A stretch of 64,000 nucleotides of DNA, from the NCBI GenBank assembly GCA_944324845.1, contig CALUXX010000003.1, forward strand, positions 62,001 through 126,000, given 5' to 3'. Under the pieces are notes generated by a model. The model searched no databases. It saw nothing but the letters and a program-made list of their open reading frames with translations, and was not told the origin of the DNA. The stretch is from Candidatus Gastranaerophilales bacterium. GTDB lineage: Bacteria > Cyanobacteriota > Vampirovibrionia > Gastranaerophilales > Gastranaerophilaceae. This document shows positions 1 to 7,755 of this stretch, piece after piece. The position numbers and the translations under genes are program-made. Within the stretch, counting starts at the first letter, position 1; each line of letters opens with the position of its first letter.

Positions 1-169
1 GATTATTCGGTGCCGGTGCTTCTTCCTCGTTTCCTCGTTGAGAAAAATACTCGCCGCCTTGACCCATCTTTTCATCTGTTAACTTTGCTGCCGTTCCTGA
101 TATATCTCCGCTTTTGAAATTAAAAGCACCACCAATACCGAAGAACCCTGCGGATCTGTTATCGACCAT
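1..169 (-). CDS. Partial hypothetical protein (N-terminus only)
   Basis: An open frame on the minus strand starts with ATG at 169 and runs off the left edge, giving 56 codons. An AAGGG ribosome binding site lies about 9 nt upstream of the ATG. The visible N-terminus is Gly-rich (it begins MVDNRSAGFFGIGGAFNF) and becomes acidic (EEEAPAPNN) at the window edge. I recognise no domain and no signal peptide. It is divergent from the DUF2513-like gene at 415. It could be a structural or envelope protein, but nothing visible decides this. Confidence 0.5.
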   Translation of the reverse strand, partial: MVDNRSAGFFGIGGAFNFKSGDISGTAAKLTDEKMGQGGEYFSQRGNEEEAPAPNN

Positions 170-414
170 AGTTCTAACCCTTCACTGTTGGGGCATAGAA
201 CCCCAATCTCCGTGTTTATTACATCTTAAATATTATAAGATGTGTGACATCATTTTAACTCGTCTAAATGGATTATTTTGCTACTTGAGTCACAAAAATT
301 TTACAAAATTTAATATATTCTCCATTTATTATATATGAAATTTATCAATACTACACTTGCATAAAATATGTTGAAGTGTTATATTATAAGAAAGAGAGAA
401 GTAGTTTTTTTAAG
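170..414. promoter_or_regulatory. Divergent intergenic region
   Basis: This AT-rich gap separates the leftward partial gene from the rightward DUF2513-like gene. A 6-bp inverted repeat (TTGGGG at 188-193, CCCCAA at 201-206) would lie in the leader of the leftward gene. For the rightward gene, TTGCAT at 356-361 and TATATT at 380-385 (18-nt spacer) are a weak promoter candidate. I see no other structure. Confidence 0.3.
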
Positions 415-711
415 ATGAGATTAGATTCAGCATTTGTAAAAGAAATTTTGATAACTATGGTTAAGTATGATGATTACTTAATCAATTCTCATACGCTTAT
501 GTCACTACTCAATGTTAAAGGAAAAGAGATGGAACGTAAGTTTATGGGACATATCTTAATCTTAGGTGATGAGGGTTTAATCGAATCTATTTATTCAAAA
601 TTCCCGTTCGGATTTGTAAATTCTGTTGACGGAAACTACAGTATTGTTGATACAGGTTATAGATTGACGTCAAAAGGATTTAAAATGGTTGAAGTTTTGA
701 TGAGTTCTTAG
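415..711 (+). CDS. DUF2513-like small protein
   Basis: This 98-aa protein begins MRLDSAFVKEIL. The central segment GHILILGDEGLIES and the terminal YRLTSKGFKMVEVL match the layout of DUF2513: a helical N-terminus, an H-x-x-x-L-x-x-x-GLI core and a closing LT-x-x-G-x-x motif. These small proteins look like winged-helix domains and often occur in phage or accessory regions; no biochemical role is established that I know of. An in-frame GTG at 376 would add 13 residues, but the conserved part starts at the ATG at 415, with a purine-rich GAGAGAAG about 14 nt upstream. A short AT-rich terminator follows at 710-732. Confidence 0.6.
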   Translation: MRLDSAFVKEILITMVKYDDYLINSHTLMSLLNVKGKEMERKFMGHILILGDEGLIESIYSKFPFGFVNSVDGNYSIVDTGYRLTSKGFKMVEVLMSS

Positions 712-732
712 TTTTAGTGACAAAACTTTTTT
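710..732 (+). terminator. Weak intrinsic terminator after the DUF2513-like gene
   Basis: AGTTTT (710-715) pairs with AAAACT (722-727) across a 6-nt loop and is followed by a short T tract. The stem overlaps the stop codon and is AT-rich, so termination may be partial. Confidence 0.45.
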
Positions 733-746
733 ATGTTGACAAGATT

Positions 747-756
747 TTGCTATTAT
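747..756 (+). promoter_or_regulatory. Extended -10 promoter candidate for the leader ORF
   Basis: A TGCTATTAT extended -10 element ends at 756, about 40 nt before the ATG at 798. A TTGACA lies at 736-741 but is only 9 nt from this -10, so it is not a well-spaced -35. CATAAT at 762-767 is an alternative -10, 20 nt from TTGACA. Confidence 0.35.
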
Positions 757-797
757 AGTAGCATAATTTTGTAGTTAACAAAAAAGGATAATTTTTA

Positions 798-884
798 ATG
801 CAAAACGCTATAGCAATGATGATGCAAATGATGATGATGCAAAGCCTAGTTTTAGGTGGTCGTTGCTTTGAGCGAATGCAATAG
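798..884 (+). CDS. 28-aa Met-rich leader peptide or small protein
   Basis: The ORF encodes MQNAIAMMMQMMMMQSLVLG followed by GRCFERMQ. Nine of its 28 residues are Met, with runs of three and four consecutive ATG codons. An AAGGA ribosome binding site sits 9-10 nt upstream. The stop at 882-884 is 20 nt before a strong intrinsic terminator (904-932). The ORF segment AGGTGGTC (854-861) is exactly complementary to the left arm of that terminator, GACCACCT (907-914), so an alternative antiterminating hairpin is possible. This looks like a transcription-attenuation leader for the gene at 965. It could also be an independent small membrane-active peptide gene. Confidence 0.6.
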   Translation: MQNAIAMMMQMMMMQSLVLGGRCFERMQ

Positions 885-903
885 TTAATAAGCAAAAAGT
901 TCT

Positions 904-932
904 AAAGACCACCTGATTAGGTGGTCTTTTTT
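904..932 (+). terminator. Strong intrinsic terminator, possible attenuator
   Basis: AAGACCACCT (905-914) and AGGTGGTCTT (919-928) form a 10-bp stem with a 4-nt GATT loop and a following T tract. It lies between the 28-aa ORF and the gene at 965. Its left arm can pair instead with 854-861 inside the ORF. Confidence 0.85.
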
Positions 933-964
933 AGTACGATTTAAAATTTTGAAAAGGGAAAAAC

Positions 965-2332
965 ATGATACCAAGTTTAGTAAACACAAATATAAATAAC
1001 GAATATTTCAAACAAAGACAACAAAAACCCTCATTTGGCGCAGTAAACAGTGAATTTAGCAAAAGTACAAAATATTTAGATAAATTCTTAAAATCACAAG
1101 AAAATCTTTCACACACAAGATTTATACAAGGAACATTAACAAATTGGTTTCCAAAAGCCGTATTATCGAGAAGCTTTGTAGATTTTTCAGAATTTACTTT
1201 CCTTGAATTTATAGAATCAGGAATATTTTATTTTGCAGCACCATTTTTCGGGGAACATCTTTTCCGCAACAAATTATTCAAAGCTGTTCAACCTAAAAAA
1301 ATCAAAGACACAGTTGTAAAAAATCTTGCAAACAGTGTTGATGAAATAAAAAATTCCAATCTTGATAAAACATTAAAAAATAGAGCAATCGCAACAAAAG
1401 GCGGAATTTTATTAGGTTGTATGACAGTTCCTGCTCTTGAATACGGCTTAGGATTTGCGAAAAACTTATTCACTCTAAAAGTATTTAAAATAAGTGATTT
1501 TAACAACGTTGCAAACCTGAACAAAGAAAAAACAGTTGATCCTAAACAACAAAAAAGAGTTGAAACTCATTCTAAAAATGTTTTGGCAAAAATGGGAATA
1601 CTTTCTGCAACAAGTATTTTAAGCGGTCTTGCACTTGCTGCCTTTGGTCATAAATCAAAAGCCGCACTGAAATTTTCTGAAATTTTACTTGAACCGGGTG
1701 CCAATATCTCAAAAGCATTAAACGTTAAATCTAAAAAAGTTGATGAATTTTTAAAAGATTATCTTAAATTCGATTTCACAAACAACAACGGAAAATTTGC
1801 ACTAAGTAAAGGACTACTTGCCGCAACTTGTATAACAGGTTTGTTCGGCTACTCAAGTGCTGCAAAAGATAGAGGCAAACTCGACTTTTTAGAAGTTTGG
1901 ACAAGAGTTCCGCTTGTGGTTCTATATACCATATTCGGTTCGTCAATTCTTGATGCAGGATTTAAAAAATACCTTGCAAAAACAGGACAATTCCCTGATT
2001 TAATCAAGAAAAATACAGACGGCTCTATCGCAAACGTTCCATCTCGCAAAGATCTTCCAAAAATCGCAGAAAAACTTGCACTAAAAAATAACACAAATGT
2101 AAATGAAGAATTAAGCAAGCTTATTAAACAAAAATCCGTAATAACAGGTGTTCCGTTCCTATTCAGTCTTGTTGCAATGGGCTTTACCCTAAGCGCAATA
2201 TCAAGAATTTGGACAAGCTACAGATACCACCACCAAGCAAAATCTCAAACACCTCAAAACCAAGAACAAGTTAACAATACAAACTTCATTCCAAAAAGTT
2301 CTACTTTTCAAGGTTTAGGATTTAGCCAATAA
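965..2332 (+). CDS. Hypothetical multi-pass membrane protein
   Basis: This 455-aa protein has no domain I recognise. It has about six hydrophobic segments: roughly residues 85-103 (IESGIFYFAAPFF), 140-165, 215-235, 285-305, 315-335 and 400-420. They are separated by basic, Lys-rich loops, and the tail is polar and Gln/Asn-rich. There is no cleavable signal peptide; the N-terminus is polar and includes QKPSFGA near residue 20. AAAAGGG lies 6 nt before the ATG. The gene follows the Met-rich leader and attenuator-like terminator, so it may be expressed by readthrough or from an internal promoter. Its style resembles the hypothetical proteins at 17760 and 35566, which also combine hydrophobic segments with long charged regions, but I see no clear homology between them. 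Confidence 0.85.
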   Translation: MIPSLVNTNINNEYFKQRQQKPSFGAVNSEFSKSTKYLDKFLKSQENLSHTRFIQGTLTNWFPKAVLSRSFVDFSEFTFLEFIESGIFYFAAPFFGEHLFRNKLFKAVQPKKIKDTVVKNLANSVDEIKNSNLDKTLKNRAIATKGGILLGCMTVPALEYGLGFAKNLFTLKVFKISDFNNVANLNKEKTVDPKQQKRVETHSKNVLAKMGILSATSILSGLALAAFGHKSKAALKFSEILLEPGANISKALNVKSKKVDEFLKDYLKFDFTNNNGKFALSKGLLAATCITGLFGYSSAAKDRGKLDFLEVWTRVPLVVLYTIFGSSILDAGFKKYLAKTGQFPDLIKKNTDGSIANVPSRKDLPKIAEKLALKNNTNVNEELSKLIKQKSVITGVPFLFSLVAMGFTLSAISRIWTSYRYHHQAKSQTPQNQEQVNNTNFIPKSSTFQGLGFSQ

Positions 2333-2333
2333 T

Positions 2334-2957
2334 TTATAATTTGTTCAACTTAATAAACGTAGCAACTTTGCACGCAATAATCTTGTGAGAATCTTTGGAG
2401 TAATGTAAGCCGTCAAGTTCTGACGGTTTTACTGCTTCATTAAAATCTATGTAATAACACCCGTTTGCTTTTGCAACTTCTTTATAAATTCCAAAACTTT
2501 TCTCAATTTTTTCAACAGATTCTAAATTAAAATACATTGAAAATATTCCGTCCAAAATATTTGCCTTAATTTTGACAGGCGGAACAATAATAATCTTCGT
2601 TTTAGAATTTGCTTCCCTAATTGAATTTATCAAACCAAACAAACCTTCACGAACAACTTTTTCATCATAATCATAAAAAAATTGTGCATCATTTGTTCCA
2701 ACCGCAAGAATACAAATATCAATATCTCTATGATTTTGCAAATATATAGGAAGATACTCCAAAGCACAATGCTTAACACTTTCAGGATTTTTATAAAACC
2801 CTGTGCGATTGTTCATCCCCTCTTCCAAAATCTCATACTCGGCCCCGAGCAAATCCGCTAAAATTCCACTCCAGCGCTCGTTTTTAGAATACCGATTACA
2901 CTTTTGCGGAACAAATCCGTATGTATTTGAATCTCCAAAACATAATATCTTTTTCAT
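2334..2957 (-). CDS. SGNH/GDSL-family hydrolase
   Basis: This 207-aa protein has the SGNH blocks in order: block I GDSN with nucleophile Ser10, a GTND block at 87-90, and the C-terminal DGLHYS block with Asp182 and His185 as the other catalytic residues. The family hydrolyses esters such as acyl groups on lipids, sugars or peptidoglycan; the substrate here is unknown. No signal peptide is present, so it is probably cytosolic. An upstream in-frame codon at 2993 is rejected because TATAAT (minus strand, plus 2965-2970) lies 7 nt before the ATG at 2957, with TTGTTT as -35 after a 17-nt spacer. There is no Shine-Dalgarno site, so the mRNA is probably leaderless. It is divergent from ogt, with only 39 nt between start codons. 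Confidence 0.85.
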   Translation of the reverse strand: MKKILCFGDSNTYGFVPQKCNRYSKNERWSGILADLLGAEYEILEEGMNNRTGFYKNPESVKHCALEYLPIYLQNHRDIDICILAVGTNDAQFFYDYDEKVVREGLFGLINSIREANSKTKIIIVPPVKIKANILDGIFSMYFNLESVEKIEKSFGIYKEVAKANGCYYIDFNEAVKPSELDGLHYSKDSHKIIACKVATFIKLNKL

Positions 2958-2996
2958 CAAGTTAATTATATAATAGATTAAAAATATAAACAAACT
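2958..2996. promoter_or_regulatory. Overlapping back-to-back leaderless promoters
   Basis: The 39-nt gap contains two -10 boxes: TATAAT for the leftward gene (plus 2965-2970, 7 nt from its ATG) and TATAAA for ogt (2985-2990, 6 nt from its ATG). Each promoter's -35 region would overlap the other's -10 region, so polymerase binding should be mutually exclusive. Neither gene has a Shine-Dalgarno site. Confidence 0.6.
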
Positions 2997-3479
2997 ATGA
3001 AAAAATATTATTACAATTCACCAATAGGAACACTATACATAGCAGAAAAAAACGGCAAAATCTCAAACATATCCTTTGCCGACAATCTGAATTGCGAACT
3101 AGAAAAAACACCCCTAATAAATTCCGCAATCAAACAATTAGATGAATATTTTGCCCAAAAACGAAAAACCTTCGACCTGCCGCTTTGCATAGAAGGTACA
3201 GAATTTCAAAAATCAGTTTACAATGCACTATTAAAAATCGAATACGGCAAAACTGCCACCTACAGCGATATAGCAAACCTAATCTCCAACCCCAACGCAA
3301 CAAGAGCCGTAGGCAATGCCAACAACAAAAATAAAATTCTGATACTAATTCCCTGCCACAGAGTAATCGGCAAAAACAAAACCCTAACAGGCTATTCAGG
3401 CGGACTTGAGAAAAAACAATATCTCCTAAACCTCGAGGGGGTAAATATTATAAGTAATGACATTGTAAGTACATTGTAA
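2997..3479 (+). CDS. ogt: Methylated-DNA--protein-cysteine methyltransferase
   Basis: This 160-aa suicide enzyme removes O6-alkyl groups from guanine, transferring them to Cys120 in the PCHRVIG active-site motif. The YGKTATYSDIA segment before it and the RAVGNANNKN segment match the DNA-binding helix-turn-helix and Asn hinge of the Ogt/MGMT C-terminal domain. The N-terminal domain is short, as in single-function Ogt rather than Ada. TATAAA at 2985-2990 is 6 nt from the ATG with no Shine-Dalgarno site. The only gene sharing its promoter region is the SGNH hydrolase. Confidence 0.93.
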   Translation: MKKYYYNSPIGTLYIAEKNGKISNISFADNLNCELEKTPLINSAIKQLDEYFAQKRKTFDLPLCIEGTEFQKSVYNALLKIEYGKTATYSDIANLISNPNATRAVGNANNKNKILILIPCHRVIGKNKTLTGYSGGLEKKQYLLNLEGVNIISNDIVSTL

Positions 3480-3539
3480 GATATACAGCTGACATTTTAT
3501 TTTGTAAAATTAGAAAAAATAAATTTAAACAGGAATAAA

Positions 3540-3776
3540 ATGAAACGCAAAACAAAAATCAGCCAAGAAGAATTTCGAAAAAACATGACTTCTCACCTTT
3601 CAAGACTTGAAATTATCCAAGATAGTTTTTCAATATTTTGCGACTGTCTTGAACAGGAAATCTGCAACAACCCCTCGAAAGAAATGGGAAATCTTGGTGC
3701 AATACTCAAAGATTACATTGAGAAAACGAAAAAAGATTTTAGTAACTTTGCGCAAAAATTCAACGCATTGGATTGA
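3540..3776 (+). CDS. Small hypothetical protein, helical
   Basis: This 78-aa, charged, predicted all-helical protein starts at an ATG with AGGA 6 nt upstream. It has two Cys residues in CDCLEQEIC near the middle and no transmembrane segment. Its 3' end is 18 nt from the convergent end of priA. I do not recognise the family. A TAAAAT box near 3507 may be the -10. Two direct copies of ACATTGTAAG lie at about 3459-3480, at the end of ogt, with no evident role. Confidence 0.6.
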   Translation: MKRKTKISQEEFRKNMTSHLSRLEIIQDSFSIFCDCLEQEICNNPSKEMGNLGAILKDYIEKTKKDFSNFAQKFNALD

Positions 3777-3794
3777 ATTTTTACGCTATTCTAT

Positions 3795-6107
3795 CTACAA
3801 AATATCTAAAGGATCGACATCAATAGTCAACTTAATATCTTTAGGGATAGTAACCTTACCCAAAAATCCTGAAACGAACTGATGACCTTTTTCACCGAGT
3901 TTATTTTTTATCAAAATTTGAAAGCGATAACTTCCGTTAAGTTTTTCGATAACGCAAGGGGTAGGACCCAAAACATCAAGTCTTTCGCCAAATCCGAACT
4001 TTTCGACCATAGTGCACAATCTCAGAACAATTTCTTGAGCGGCTTTTTCTGCTCGAAAATTATTCGAACAGGTCAAAATTAGTCTGATAATTTGGCTAAA
4101 CGGAGGATAATCAAAATCTTCACGGGATTGAATTTCCTTTTTATAAAATTCAAAATAATTTTGTGATTTTGCGCTTTCCAAAGCGTAATAATCAGGGTTA
4201 TAAGTTTGGAAAAGAACCCGACCTTTAAATTCGCCTCTGCCTGCTCGACCTGCGACTTGGGTTAATAGTTGAAAACCTCTTTCTGAAGCTCTAAAATCAG
4301 GCAAATTAAAACTTGCATCAGCAGAAATTACCCCGACAAGAGTAACATTTGGGTTATCCAAACCTTTTGCAATCATTTGTGTACCGATTAAAATATCGAT
4401 TTCACCCCTTTGAAATCTGTCCAAAAGTCTTATATGTTCGCCTTTTCTAACCAAAACATCACTATCTATACGCTCAACATTATATTCAGGGTACAAATCT
4501 TTGATATATTGTTCAATTTTTTGAGTACCTGTTCCCGAATTTTTCAAGCCTTCAAAACCGCATTTTGGACAAACATCGGGAAAATATTCCACATGATTGC
4601 AATAGTGGCATTTAAGCATATTATCTTTAGCATGCCAGATCATAGGAACCGCGCAATTCGGACATTCAATAACATGCCCGCAGCCTTGGCATTGTGTAAA
4701 AGTCGAATATCCTCGGCGATTTATCAACAAAATTACTTGTTGTTTTTTATCAAGTGTTTCTTGTATTGCTGTTTGAAGCGGTTTTGAAATCAAACTTTTA
4801 TAAGCAGCACGTCCATATTCTTGCATATTTATTACAGAAACAGGTGCAACTTTTGCATTGTTATATCTTTGAAGCATTTCAAAAAGATTATTAGTATTAA
4901 CCGCTCTATAATAACTTGAAATATCAGGAGTTGCAGAACCCAAGATTAACGGACAAGAATTGAACTCGGAAAGTTTTCTTGCAACAAGTCTTGCATCATA
5001 TCGAGGTGCAGGAGAAGTTTGTTTATATGCGCCTTCGTGTTCTTCATCTATAATGATTAAACCGATATTTTGTATAGGTGCAAAAACAGCAGACCTTGCA
5101 CCTGCAAGAATTTTTATCTCATTTTTATACAATTTTTGCCAAACATCATAACGTTCACCCTCTGAAATACTACTGTGCCATATAGCAACGTCTTTTGTTC
5201 CGAATTTTTTTGCTAAACGTTTGGTTAACTGTGATGCCAGTGCAATTTCAGGCGCCAAAAACAGAACATTTTTTCCAGCTTTTATTGTGTCATCTATAAG
5301 TTTGAAATACACTTCCGTTTTTCCGCTTGCAGTAACACCATGAAGCAATATCTGCGGTGATTTTTCATCTTTTATTCGTTTCGAAATTCCTTCATATACT
5401 TTTTGCTGTGTCGGCGAAAGTTCAAAAAGTGCTTCCTTTTTATCAATATTCAATATATCAAGCGGATTTCTGTAAACTTGTTCATCAGTTATTTTTACAC
5501 ACCCTGCATCTGCTAATTTTTTAATGGTCGCGCGTGTCGTTTTTGCTCGTTTCTCAAATTCGATTAACGGCATTTTTCCCAACTCTTCCAACAACTTTAA
5601 GACCTCAATTTGACGTTTTGTCGCTCCGTCATATTTGATAAATTCTACCGCCTGCTCGATTTTTAATGACTTTTCTATTAGTTTTAAAGGGATTGCCGTG
5701 TTTAATACCGTCACCAAATCTACACAATAATAATTCGCTACCCATTCCAATAATTTTAAATACTCAACTGAAAACAATGGTGTGAAATCTAAAATCTTTG
5801 AAATTCGCTTTGCCTTTATCTCCGGCGGAAGATAATTCGAAAACCCTACGCAAAACGCATTTATTAAACCCTGACGTCCAAAAGGTACAAGTAATACCTG
5901 TCCAATTTTAATCTTGTCACTCATCTCTGGCGGAATTATATAACTAAATGTCTTTACCCCTAATCCCCTTATATTCACCAGACAAACCGCATATTTATCC
6001 TTTACAACATCGGAAGTTTCATTCACTTCTGATACCGTTTCTCTCTTTTTTAATTTTAATTTGCGTTCAGGAATTTCAAATAAGTTTGTCTGTATTTCGC
6101 CTGTCAT
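3795..6107 (-). CDS. priA: Primosomal protein N', replication restart helicase
   Basis: This 770-aa protein is the 3'-to-5' DNA helicase that recognises stalled forks and reloads the replisome. From the chosen start it has an N-terminal 3'-DNA-binding domain (about 38-140), a winged-helix region, Walker A GVTASGKT at 257-264, Walker B DEEH at 354-357 and SATP at 391-394. Eight zinc-binding Cys lie at 473, 476, 482, 485, 500, 503, 513 and 516, followed by the helicase C domain and the PriA C-terminal domain. The frame is open back to 6167, but that segment overlaps the terminator of the upstream gene. The ATG at 6107 has a GAGGG-containing leader and gives a normal N-terminus. Confidence 0.95.
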   Translation of the reverse strand: MTGEIQTNLFEIPERKLKLKKRETVSEVNETSDVVKDKYAVCLVNIRGLGVKTFSYIIPPEMSDKIKIGQVLLVPFGRQGLINAFCVGFSNYLPPEIKAKRISKILDFTPLFSVEYLKLLEWVANYYCVDLVTVLNTAIPLKLIEKSLKIEQAVEFIKYDGATKRQIEVLKLLEELGKMPLIEFEKRAKTTRATIKKLADAGCVKITDEQVYRNPLDILNIDKKEALFELSPTQQKVYEGISKRIKDEKSPQILLHGVTASGKTEVYFKLIDDTIKAGKNVLFLAPEIALASQLTKRLAKKFGTKDVAIWHSSISEGERYDVWQKLYKNEIKILAGARSAVFAPIQNIGLIIIDEEHEGAYKQTSPAPRYDARLVARKLSEFNSCPLILGSATPDISSYYRAVNTNNLFEMLQRYNNAKVAPVSVINMQEYGRAAYKSLISKPLQTAIQETLDKKQQVILLINRRGYSTFTQCQGCGHVIECPNCAVPMIWHAKDNMLKCHYCNHVEYFPDVCPKCGFEGLKNSGTGTQKIEQYIKDLYPEYNVERIDSDVLVRKGEHIRLLDRFQRGEIDILIGTQMIAKGLDNPNVTLVGVISADASFNLPDFRASERGFQLLTQVAGRAGRGEFKGRVLFQTYNPDYYALESAKSQNYFEFYKKEIQSREDFDYPPFSQIIRLILTCSNNFRAEKAAQEIVLRLCTMVEKFGFGERLDVLGPTPCVIEKLNGSYRFQILIKNKLGEKGHQFVSGFLGKVTIPKDIKLTIDVDPLDIL

Positions 6108-6136
6108 ACTTCTGCTCTGCCCTCTTATACATAAAG

Positions 6137-6174
6137 ATAAAAAAACAGTGCGCAGAACCCCACGCACTGTTTTT
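6137..6174 (-). terminator. Intrinsic terminator of the Cdv3-like gene
   Basis: On the minus strand an 11-bp stem (plus 6142-6152 with 6164-6174, arms AAAACAGTGCG and CGCACTGTTTT) is followed by a T tract. It separates the Cdv3-like gene from priA and implies that priA has its own promoter. Confidence 0.85.
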
Positions 6175-6196
6175 GTGCTAATTCTTCTTATTTATA

Positions 6197-6757
6197 TTAA
6201 CGTTGCGCTGTTGTAACATTACTGTATTTGCTTGCTGCATCGTTTCTTAATTGTTCCATATATAACTGACTGTTCTTAACTGATTGTTGTAATTGTACTA
6301 AATTACCTTCTAATGTAGTTAATACTCGTTCAGCATATAATTCTGCACCTTCTCGTATCTTGATTGCTTCTTCTGTCGCTTTTAATCTGATGTTTTCACT
6401 GTCTTGTACAGCTAAATGTTTCATCTTTTCGCAATCATCAACTACTTCGTTTTTAATACGTATGCCTTCACGTTCAATAGCCTTTATCTGATCTGATTCA
6501 GATAATTTTCTGTCTGCTTCGTTCTGAGCCTCTTGAACAATTCTTGTTGCTTGTTGTCTTGCTTCATTTATCAAGCGCTCTTTATCCCTTAGCAATACCC
6601 TTGCTTCTTGAACTTCAGGAGGTAAGGTTGAATATATTCTATCAATTAAATCTTCAATTTCTCTTTTGTTTACTACTGTATATTTTAATACGGAATAACC
6701 CTCGTCTAAGGCGATTTCCAACATCTTTAATAAATCGTAAACTCCGTTTTGTGGCAT
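6197..6757 (-). CDS. DivIVA-like coiled-coil protein resembling cyanobacterial Cdv3
   Basis: This 186-aa protein is almost entirely coiled coil after residue 40. The N-terminal part DLIDRIYSTLPPEVQEAR and the C-terminal GAELYAERVLTTLEGNL closely follow the cyanobacterial DivIVA-like/Cdv3 family, in which such proteins act in cell division or pole organisation. The central heptads (EARQQATRIVQEAQNEA) also resemble ATP synthase b-subunit stalks, so automatic annotation may call it AtpF-like; no membrane anchor is present. AAGGGAT lies 5 nt before the ATG. A TTGACA (plus 6820-6825) is 17 nt from CATATT, a plausible promoter. It lies between coaD and priA on the same strand. Confidence 0.7.
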   Translation of the reverse strand: MPQNGVYDLLKMLEIALDEGYSVLKYTVVNKREIEDLIDRIYSTLPPEVQEARVLLRDKERLINEARQQATRIVQEAQNEADRKLSESDQIKAIEREGIRIKNEVVDDCEKMKHLAVQDSENIRLKATEEAIKIREGAELYAERVLTTLEGNLVQLQQSVKNSQLYMEQLRNDAASKYSNVTTAQR

Positions 6758-6891
6758 GTTAATATCCCTTTATCCCTTTCGCATTTTACTATTTAAAATA
6801 TGCCATGATAGCATATAATTGTCAAATAATATTTTCCATTGGAATTACATAAATTAACATGTATATCCTGCTCGTTTACAATTCTTAATGT

Positions 6892-7368
6892 TTAGTCCCT
6901 CTTCTGAAGCAAATATTCATTCACCGCACTCGGTACAAATTTCGATACATCTCCGCCGTTTGACCATATTTCTTTTATTGTGCTTGATGATATAAAGTTG
7001 TATTCGGGTTTTGTCGTCAAAAATACCGTCTTTATATCAGAACATAATGCACTGTTTGCTTGGGATAATTGCATTTCATACTCAAAGTCAGATACCGCTC
7101 TCAATCCTCTTATCAAAATCTGCGCATTGTGCTTTTTCGCATATTCTATAGTTAATCCGCTAAATGAATCAACTTCTACATTTGATAAGTCCTGAACACT
7201 CTTTTTGATAAGTTCAACCCTCTGTTCTGTTGTTAAAAAGCCTTTTTTACTCGCGTTGTGAGCAACAGCTATTATTACCTTGTCAAAAATTTCCGAAGCA
7301 TTTCGCAATATGTCTAAATGCCCCATAGTTATTGGATCAAAACTTCCAGGATAAATTGCAATCTTCAT
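6892..7368 (-). CDS. coaD: Phosphopantetheine adenylyltransferase
   Basis: This 158-aa enzyme transfers AMP from ATP to 4'-phosphopantetheine to form dephospho-CoA, the penultimate step of CoA synthesis. It has the nucleotidyltransferase T-x-G-H motif (T14-M-G-H17), the LIRGLRAVSDFEYE substrate-binding segment (86-98) and the ISSST motif at 126-130. Length is normal for CoaD. AGAGGA precedes the ATG. A TATACT box lies about 30 nt upstream, so it can be transcribed separately from the XRE gene located 40 nt upstream. Confidence 0.95.
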   Translation of the reverse strand: MKIAIYPGSFDPITMGHLDILRNASEIFDKVIIAVAHNASKKGFLTTEQRVELIKKSVQDLSNVEVDSFSGLTIEYAKKHNAQILIRGLRAVSDFEYEMQLSQANSALCSDIKTVFLTTKPEYNFISSSTIKEIWSNGGDVSKFVPSAVNEYLLQKRD

Positions 7369-7408
7369 AAAAATCCTCTTTTTTTATTTTGAGTATAATT
7401 CAAGCATT

Positions 7409-7642
7409 CTATTTTTTCAATTCGTCCAAAGGTAACAATTTGTCTATCGGAATATCCAATGCCATCGCAATATTTGCCACTACTAAAATTGTCGGACAAA
7501 CTTTTTCGCTTTCAATACGATATAAATGCTGAGTTGAAATATTTGCCTTTTCTGCAAGAGCTTCTTGTGAAATCTTTCTTCTTGCTCGCTCTACTCGAAT
7601 ATTTTCTGCTAATAATTTTAGTGTTTCTTCTTTGGTTATCAT
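7409..7642 (-). CDS. XRE-family helix-turn-helix regulator
   Basis: This 77-aa, single-domain DNA-binding protein has the Cro/CI helix-turn-helix signature across residues 25-55 (ISQEALAEKANISTQHLYRI). It ends shortly after the fifth helix and has no sensor domain. It is divergent from the small HAD gene, and a 22-bp perfect palindrome lies in the shared control region, the likely operator. A TACAAT box is 9 nt from the ATG with no Shine-Dalgarno site, so the 5' leader is probably only a few nucleotides. Regulation of itself and of the HAD gene is inferred from position. Confidence 0.85.
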   Translation of the reverse strand: MITKEETLKLLAENIRVERARRKISQEALAEKANISTQHLYRIESEKVCPTILVVANIAMALDIPIDKLLPLDELKK

Positions 7643-7663
7643 ATTGAAAATATTGTATAATTA

Positions 7664-7691
7664 TTGACATTAAATTATTACTGCATATAGT
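7664..7691 (+). promoter_or_regulatory. Promoter of the small HAD gene
   Basis: TTGACA at 7664-7669 and TATAGT at 7686-7691 are separated by 16 nt. Transcription would start at about 7698, at the edge of the 22-bp palindrome. Confidence 0.7.
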
Positions 7692-7696
7692 TTTAT

Positions 7697-7718
7697 TTAT
7701 GAACATATATGTTCATAA
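7697..7718. promoter_or_regulatory. 22-bp perfect palindrome, probable operator
   Basis: The half-site TTATGAACATA is followed directly by its exact reverse complement. It covers the predicted transcription start of the HAD gene and lies 55 nt from the start of the divergent XRE regulator, a typical place for repressor binding. Confidence 0.65.
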
Positions 7719-7755
7719 TAAAATAGACATGTTTATAATTAAGGAGCATAATTTT

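Noticed and set aside
188-206. TTGGGG/CCCCAA hairpin as a terminator
   Set aside because: It has no T tract on either strand and no gene ends there; at most it is a leader hairpin.
6108-6167. A 20-aa N-terminal extension of priA
   Set aside because: It overlaps the terminator of the upstream gene, and the extension does not look like a PriA N-terminus.
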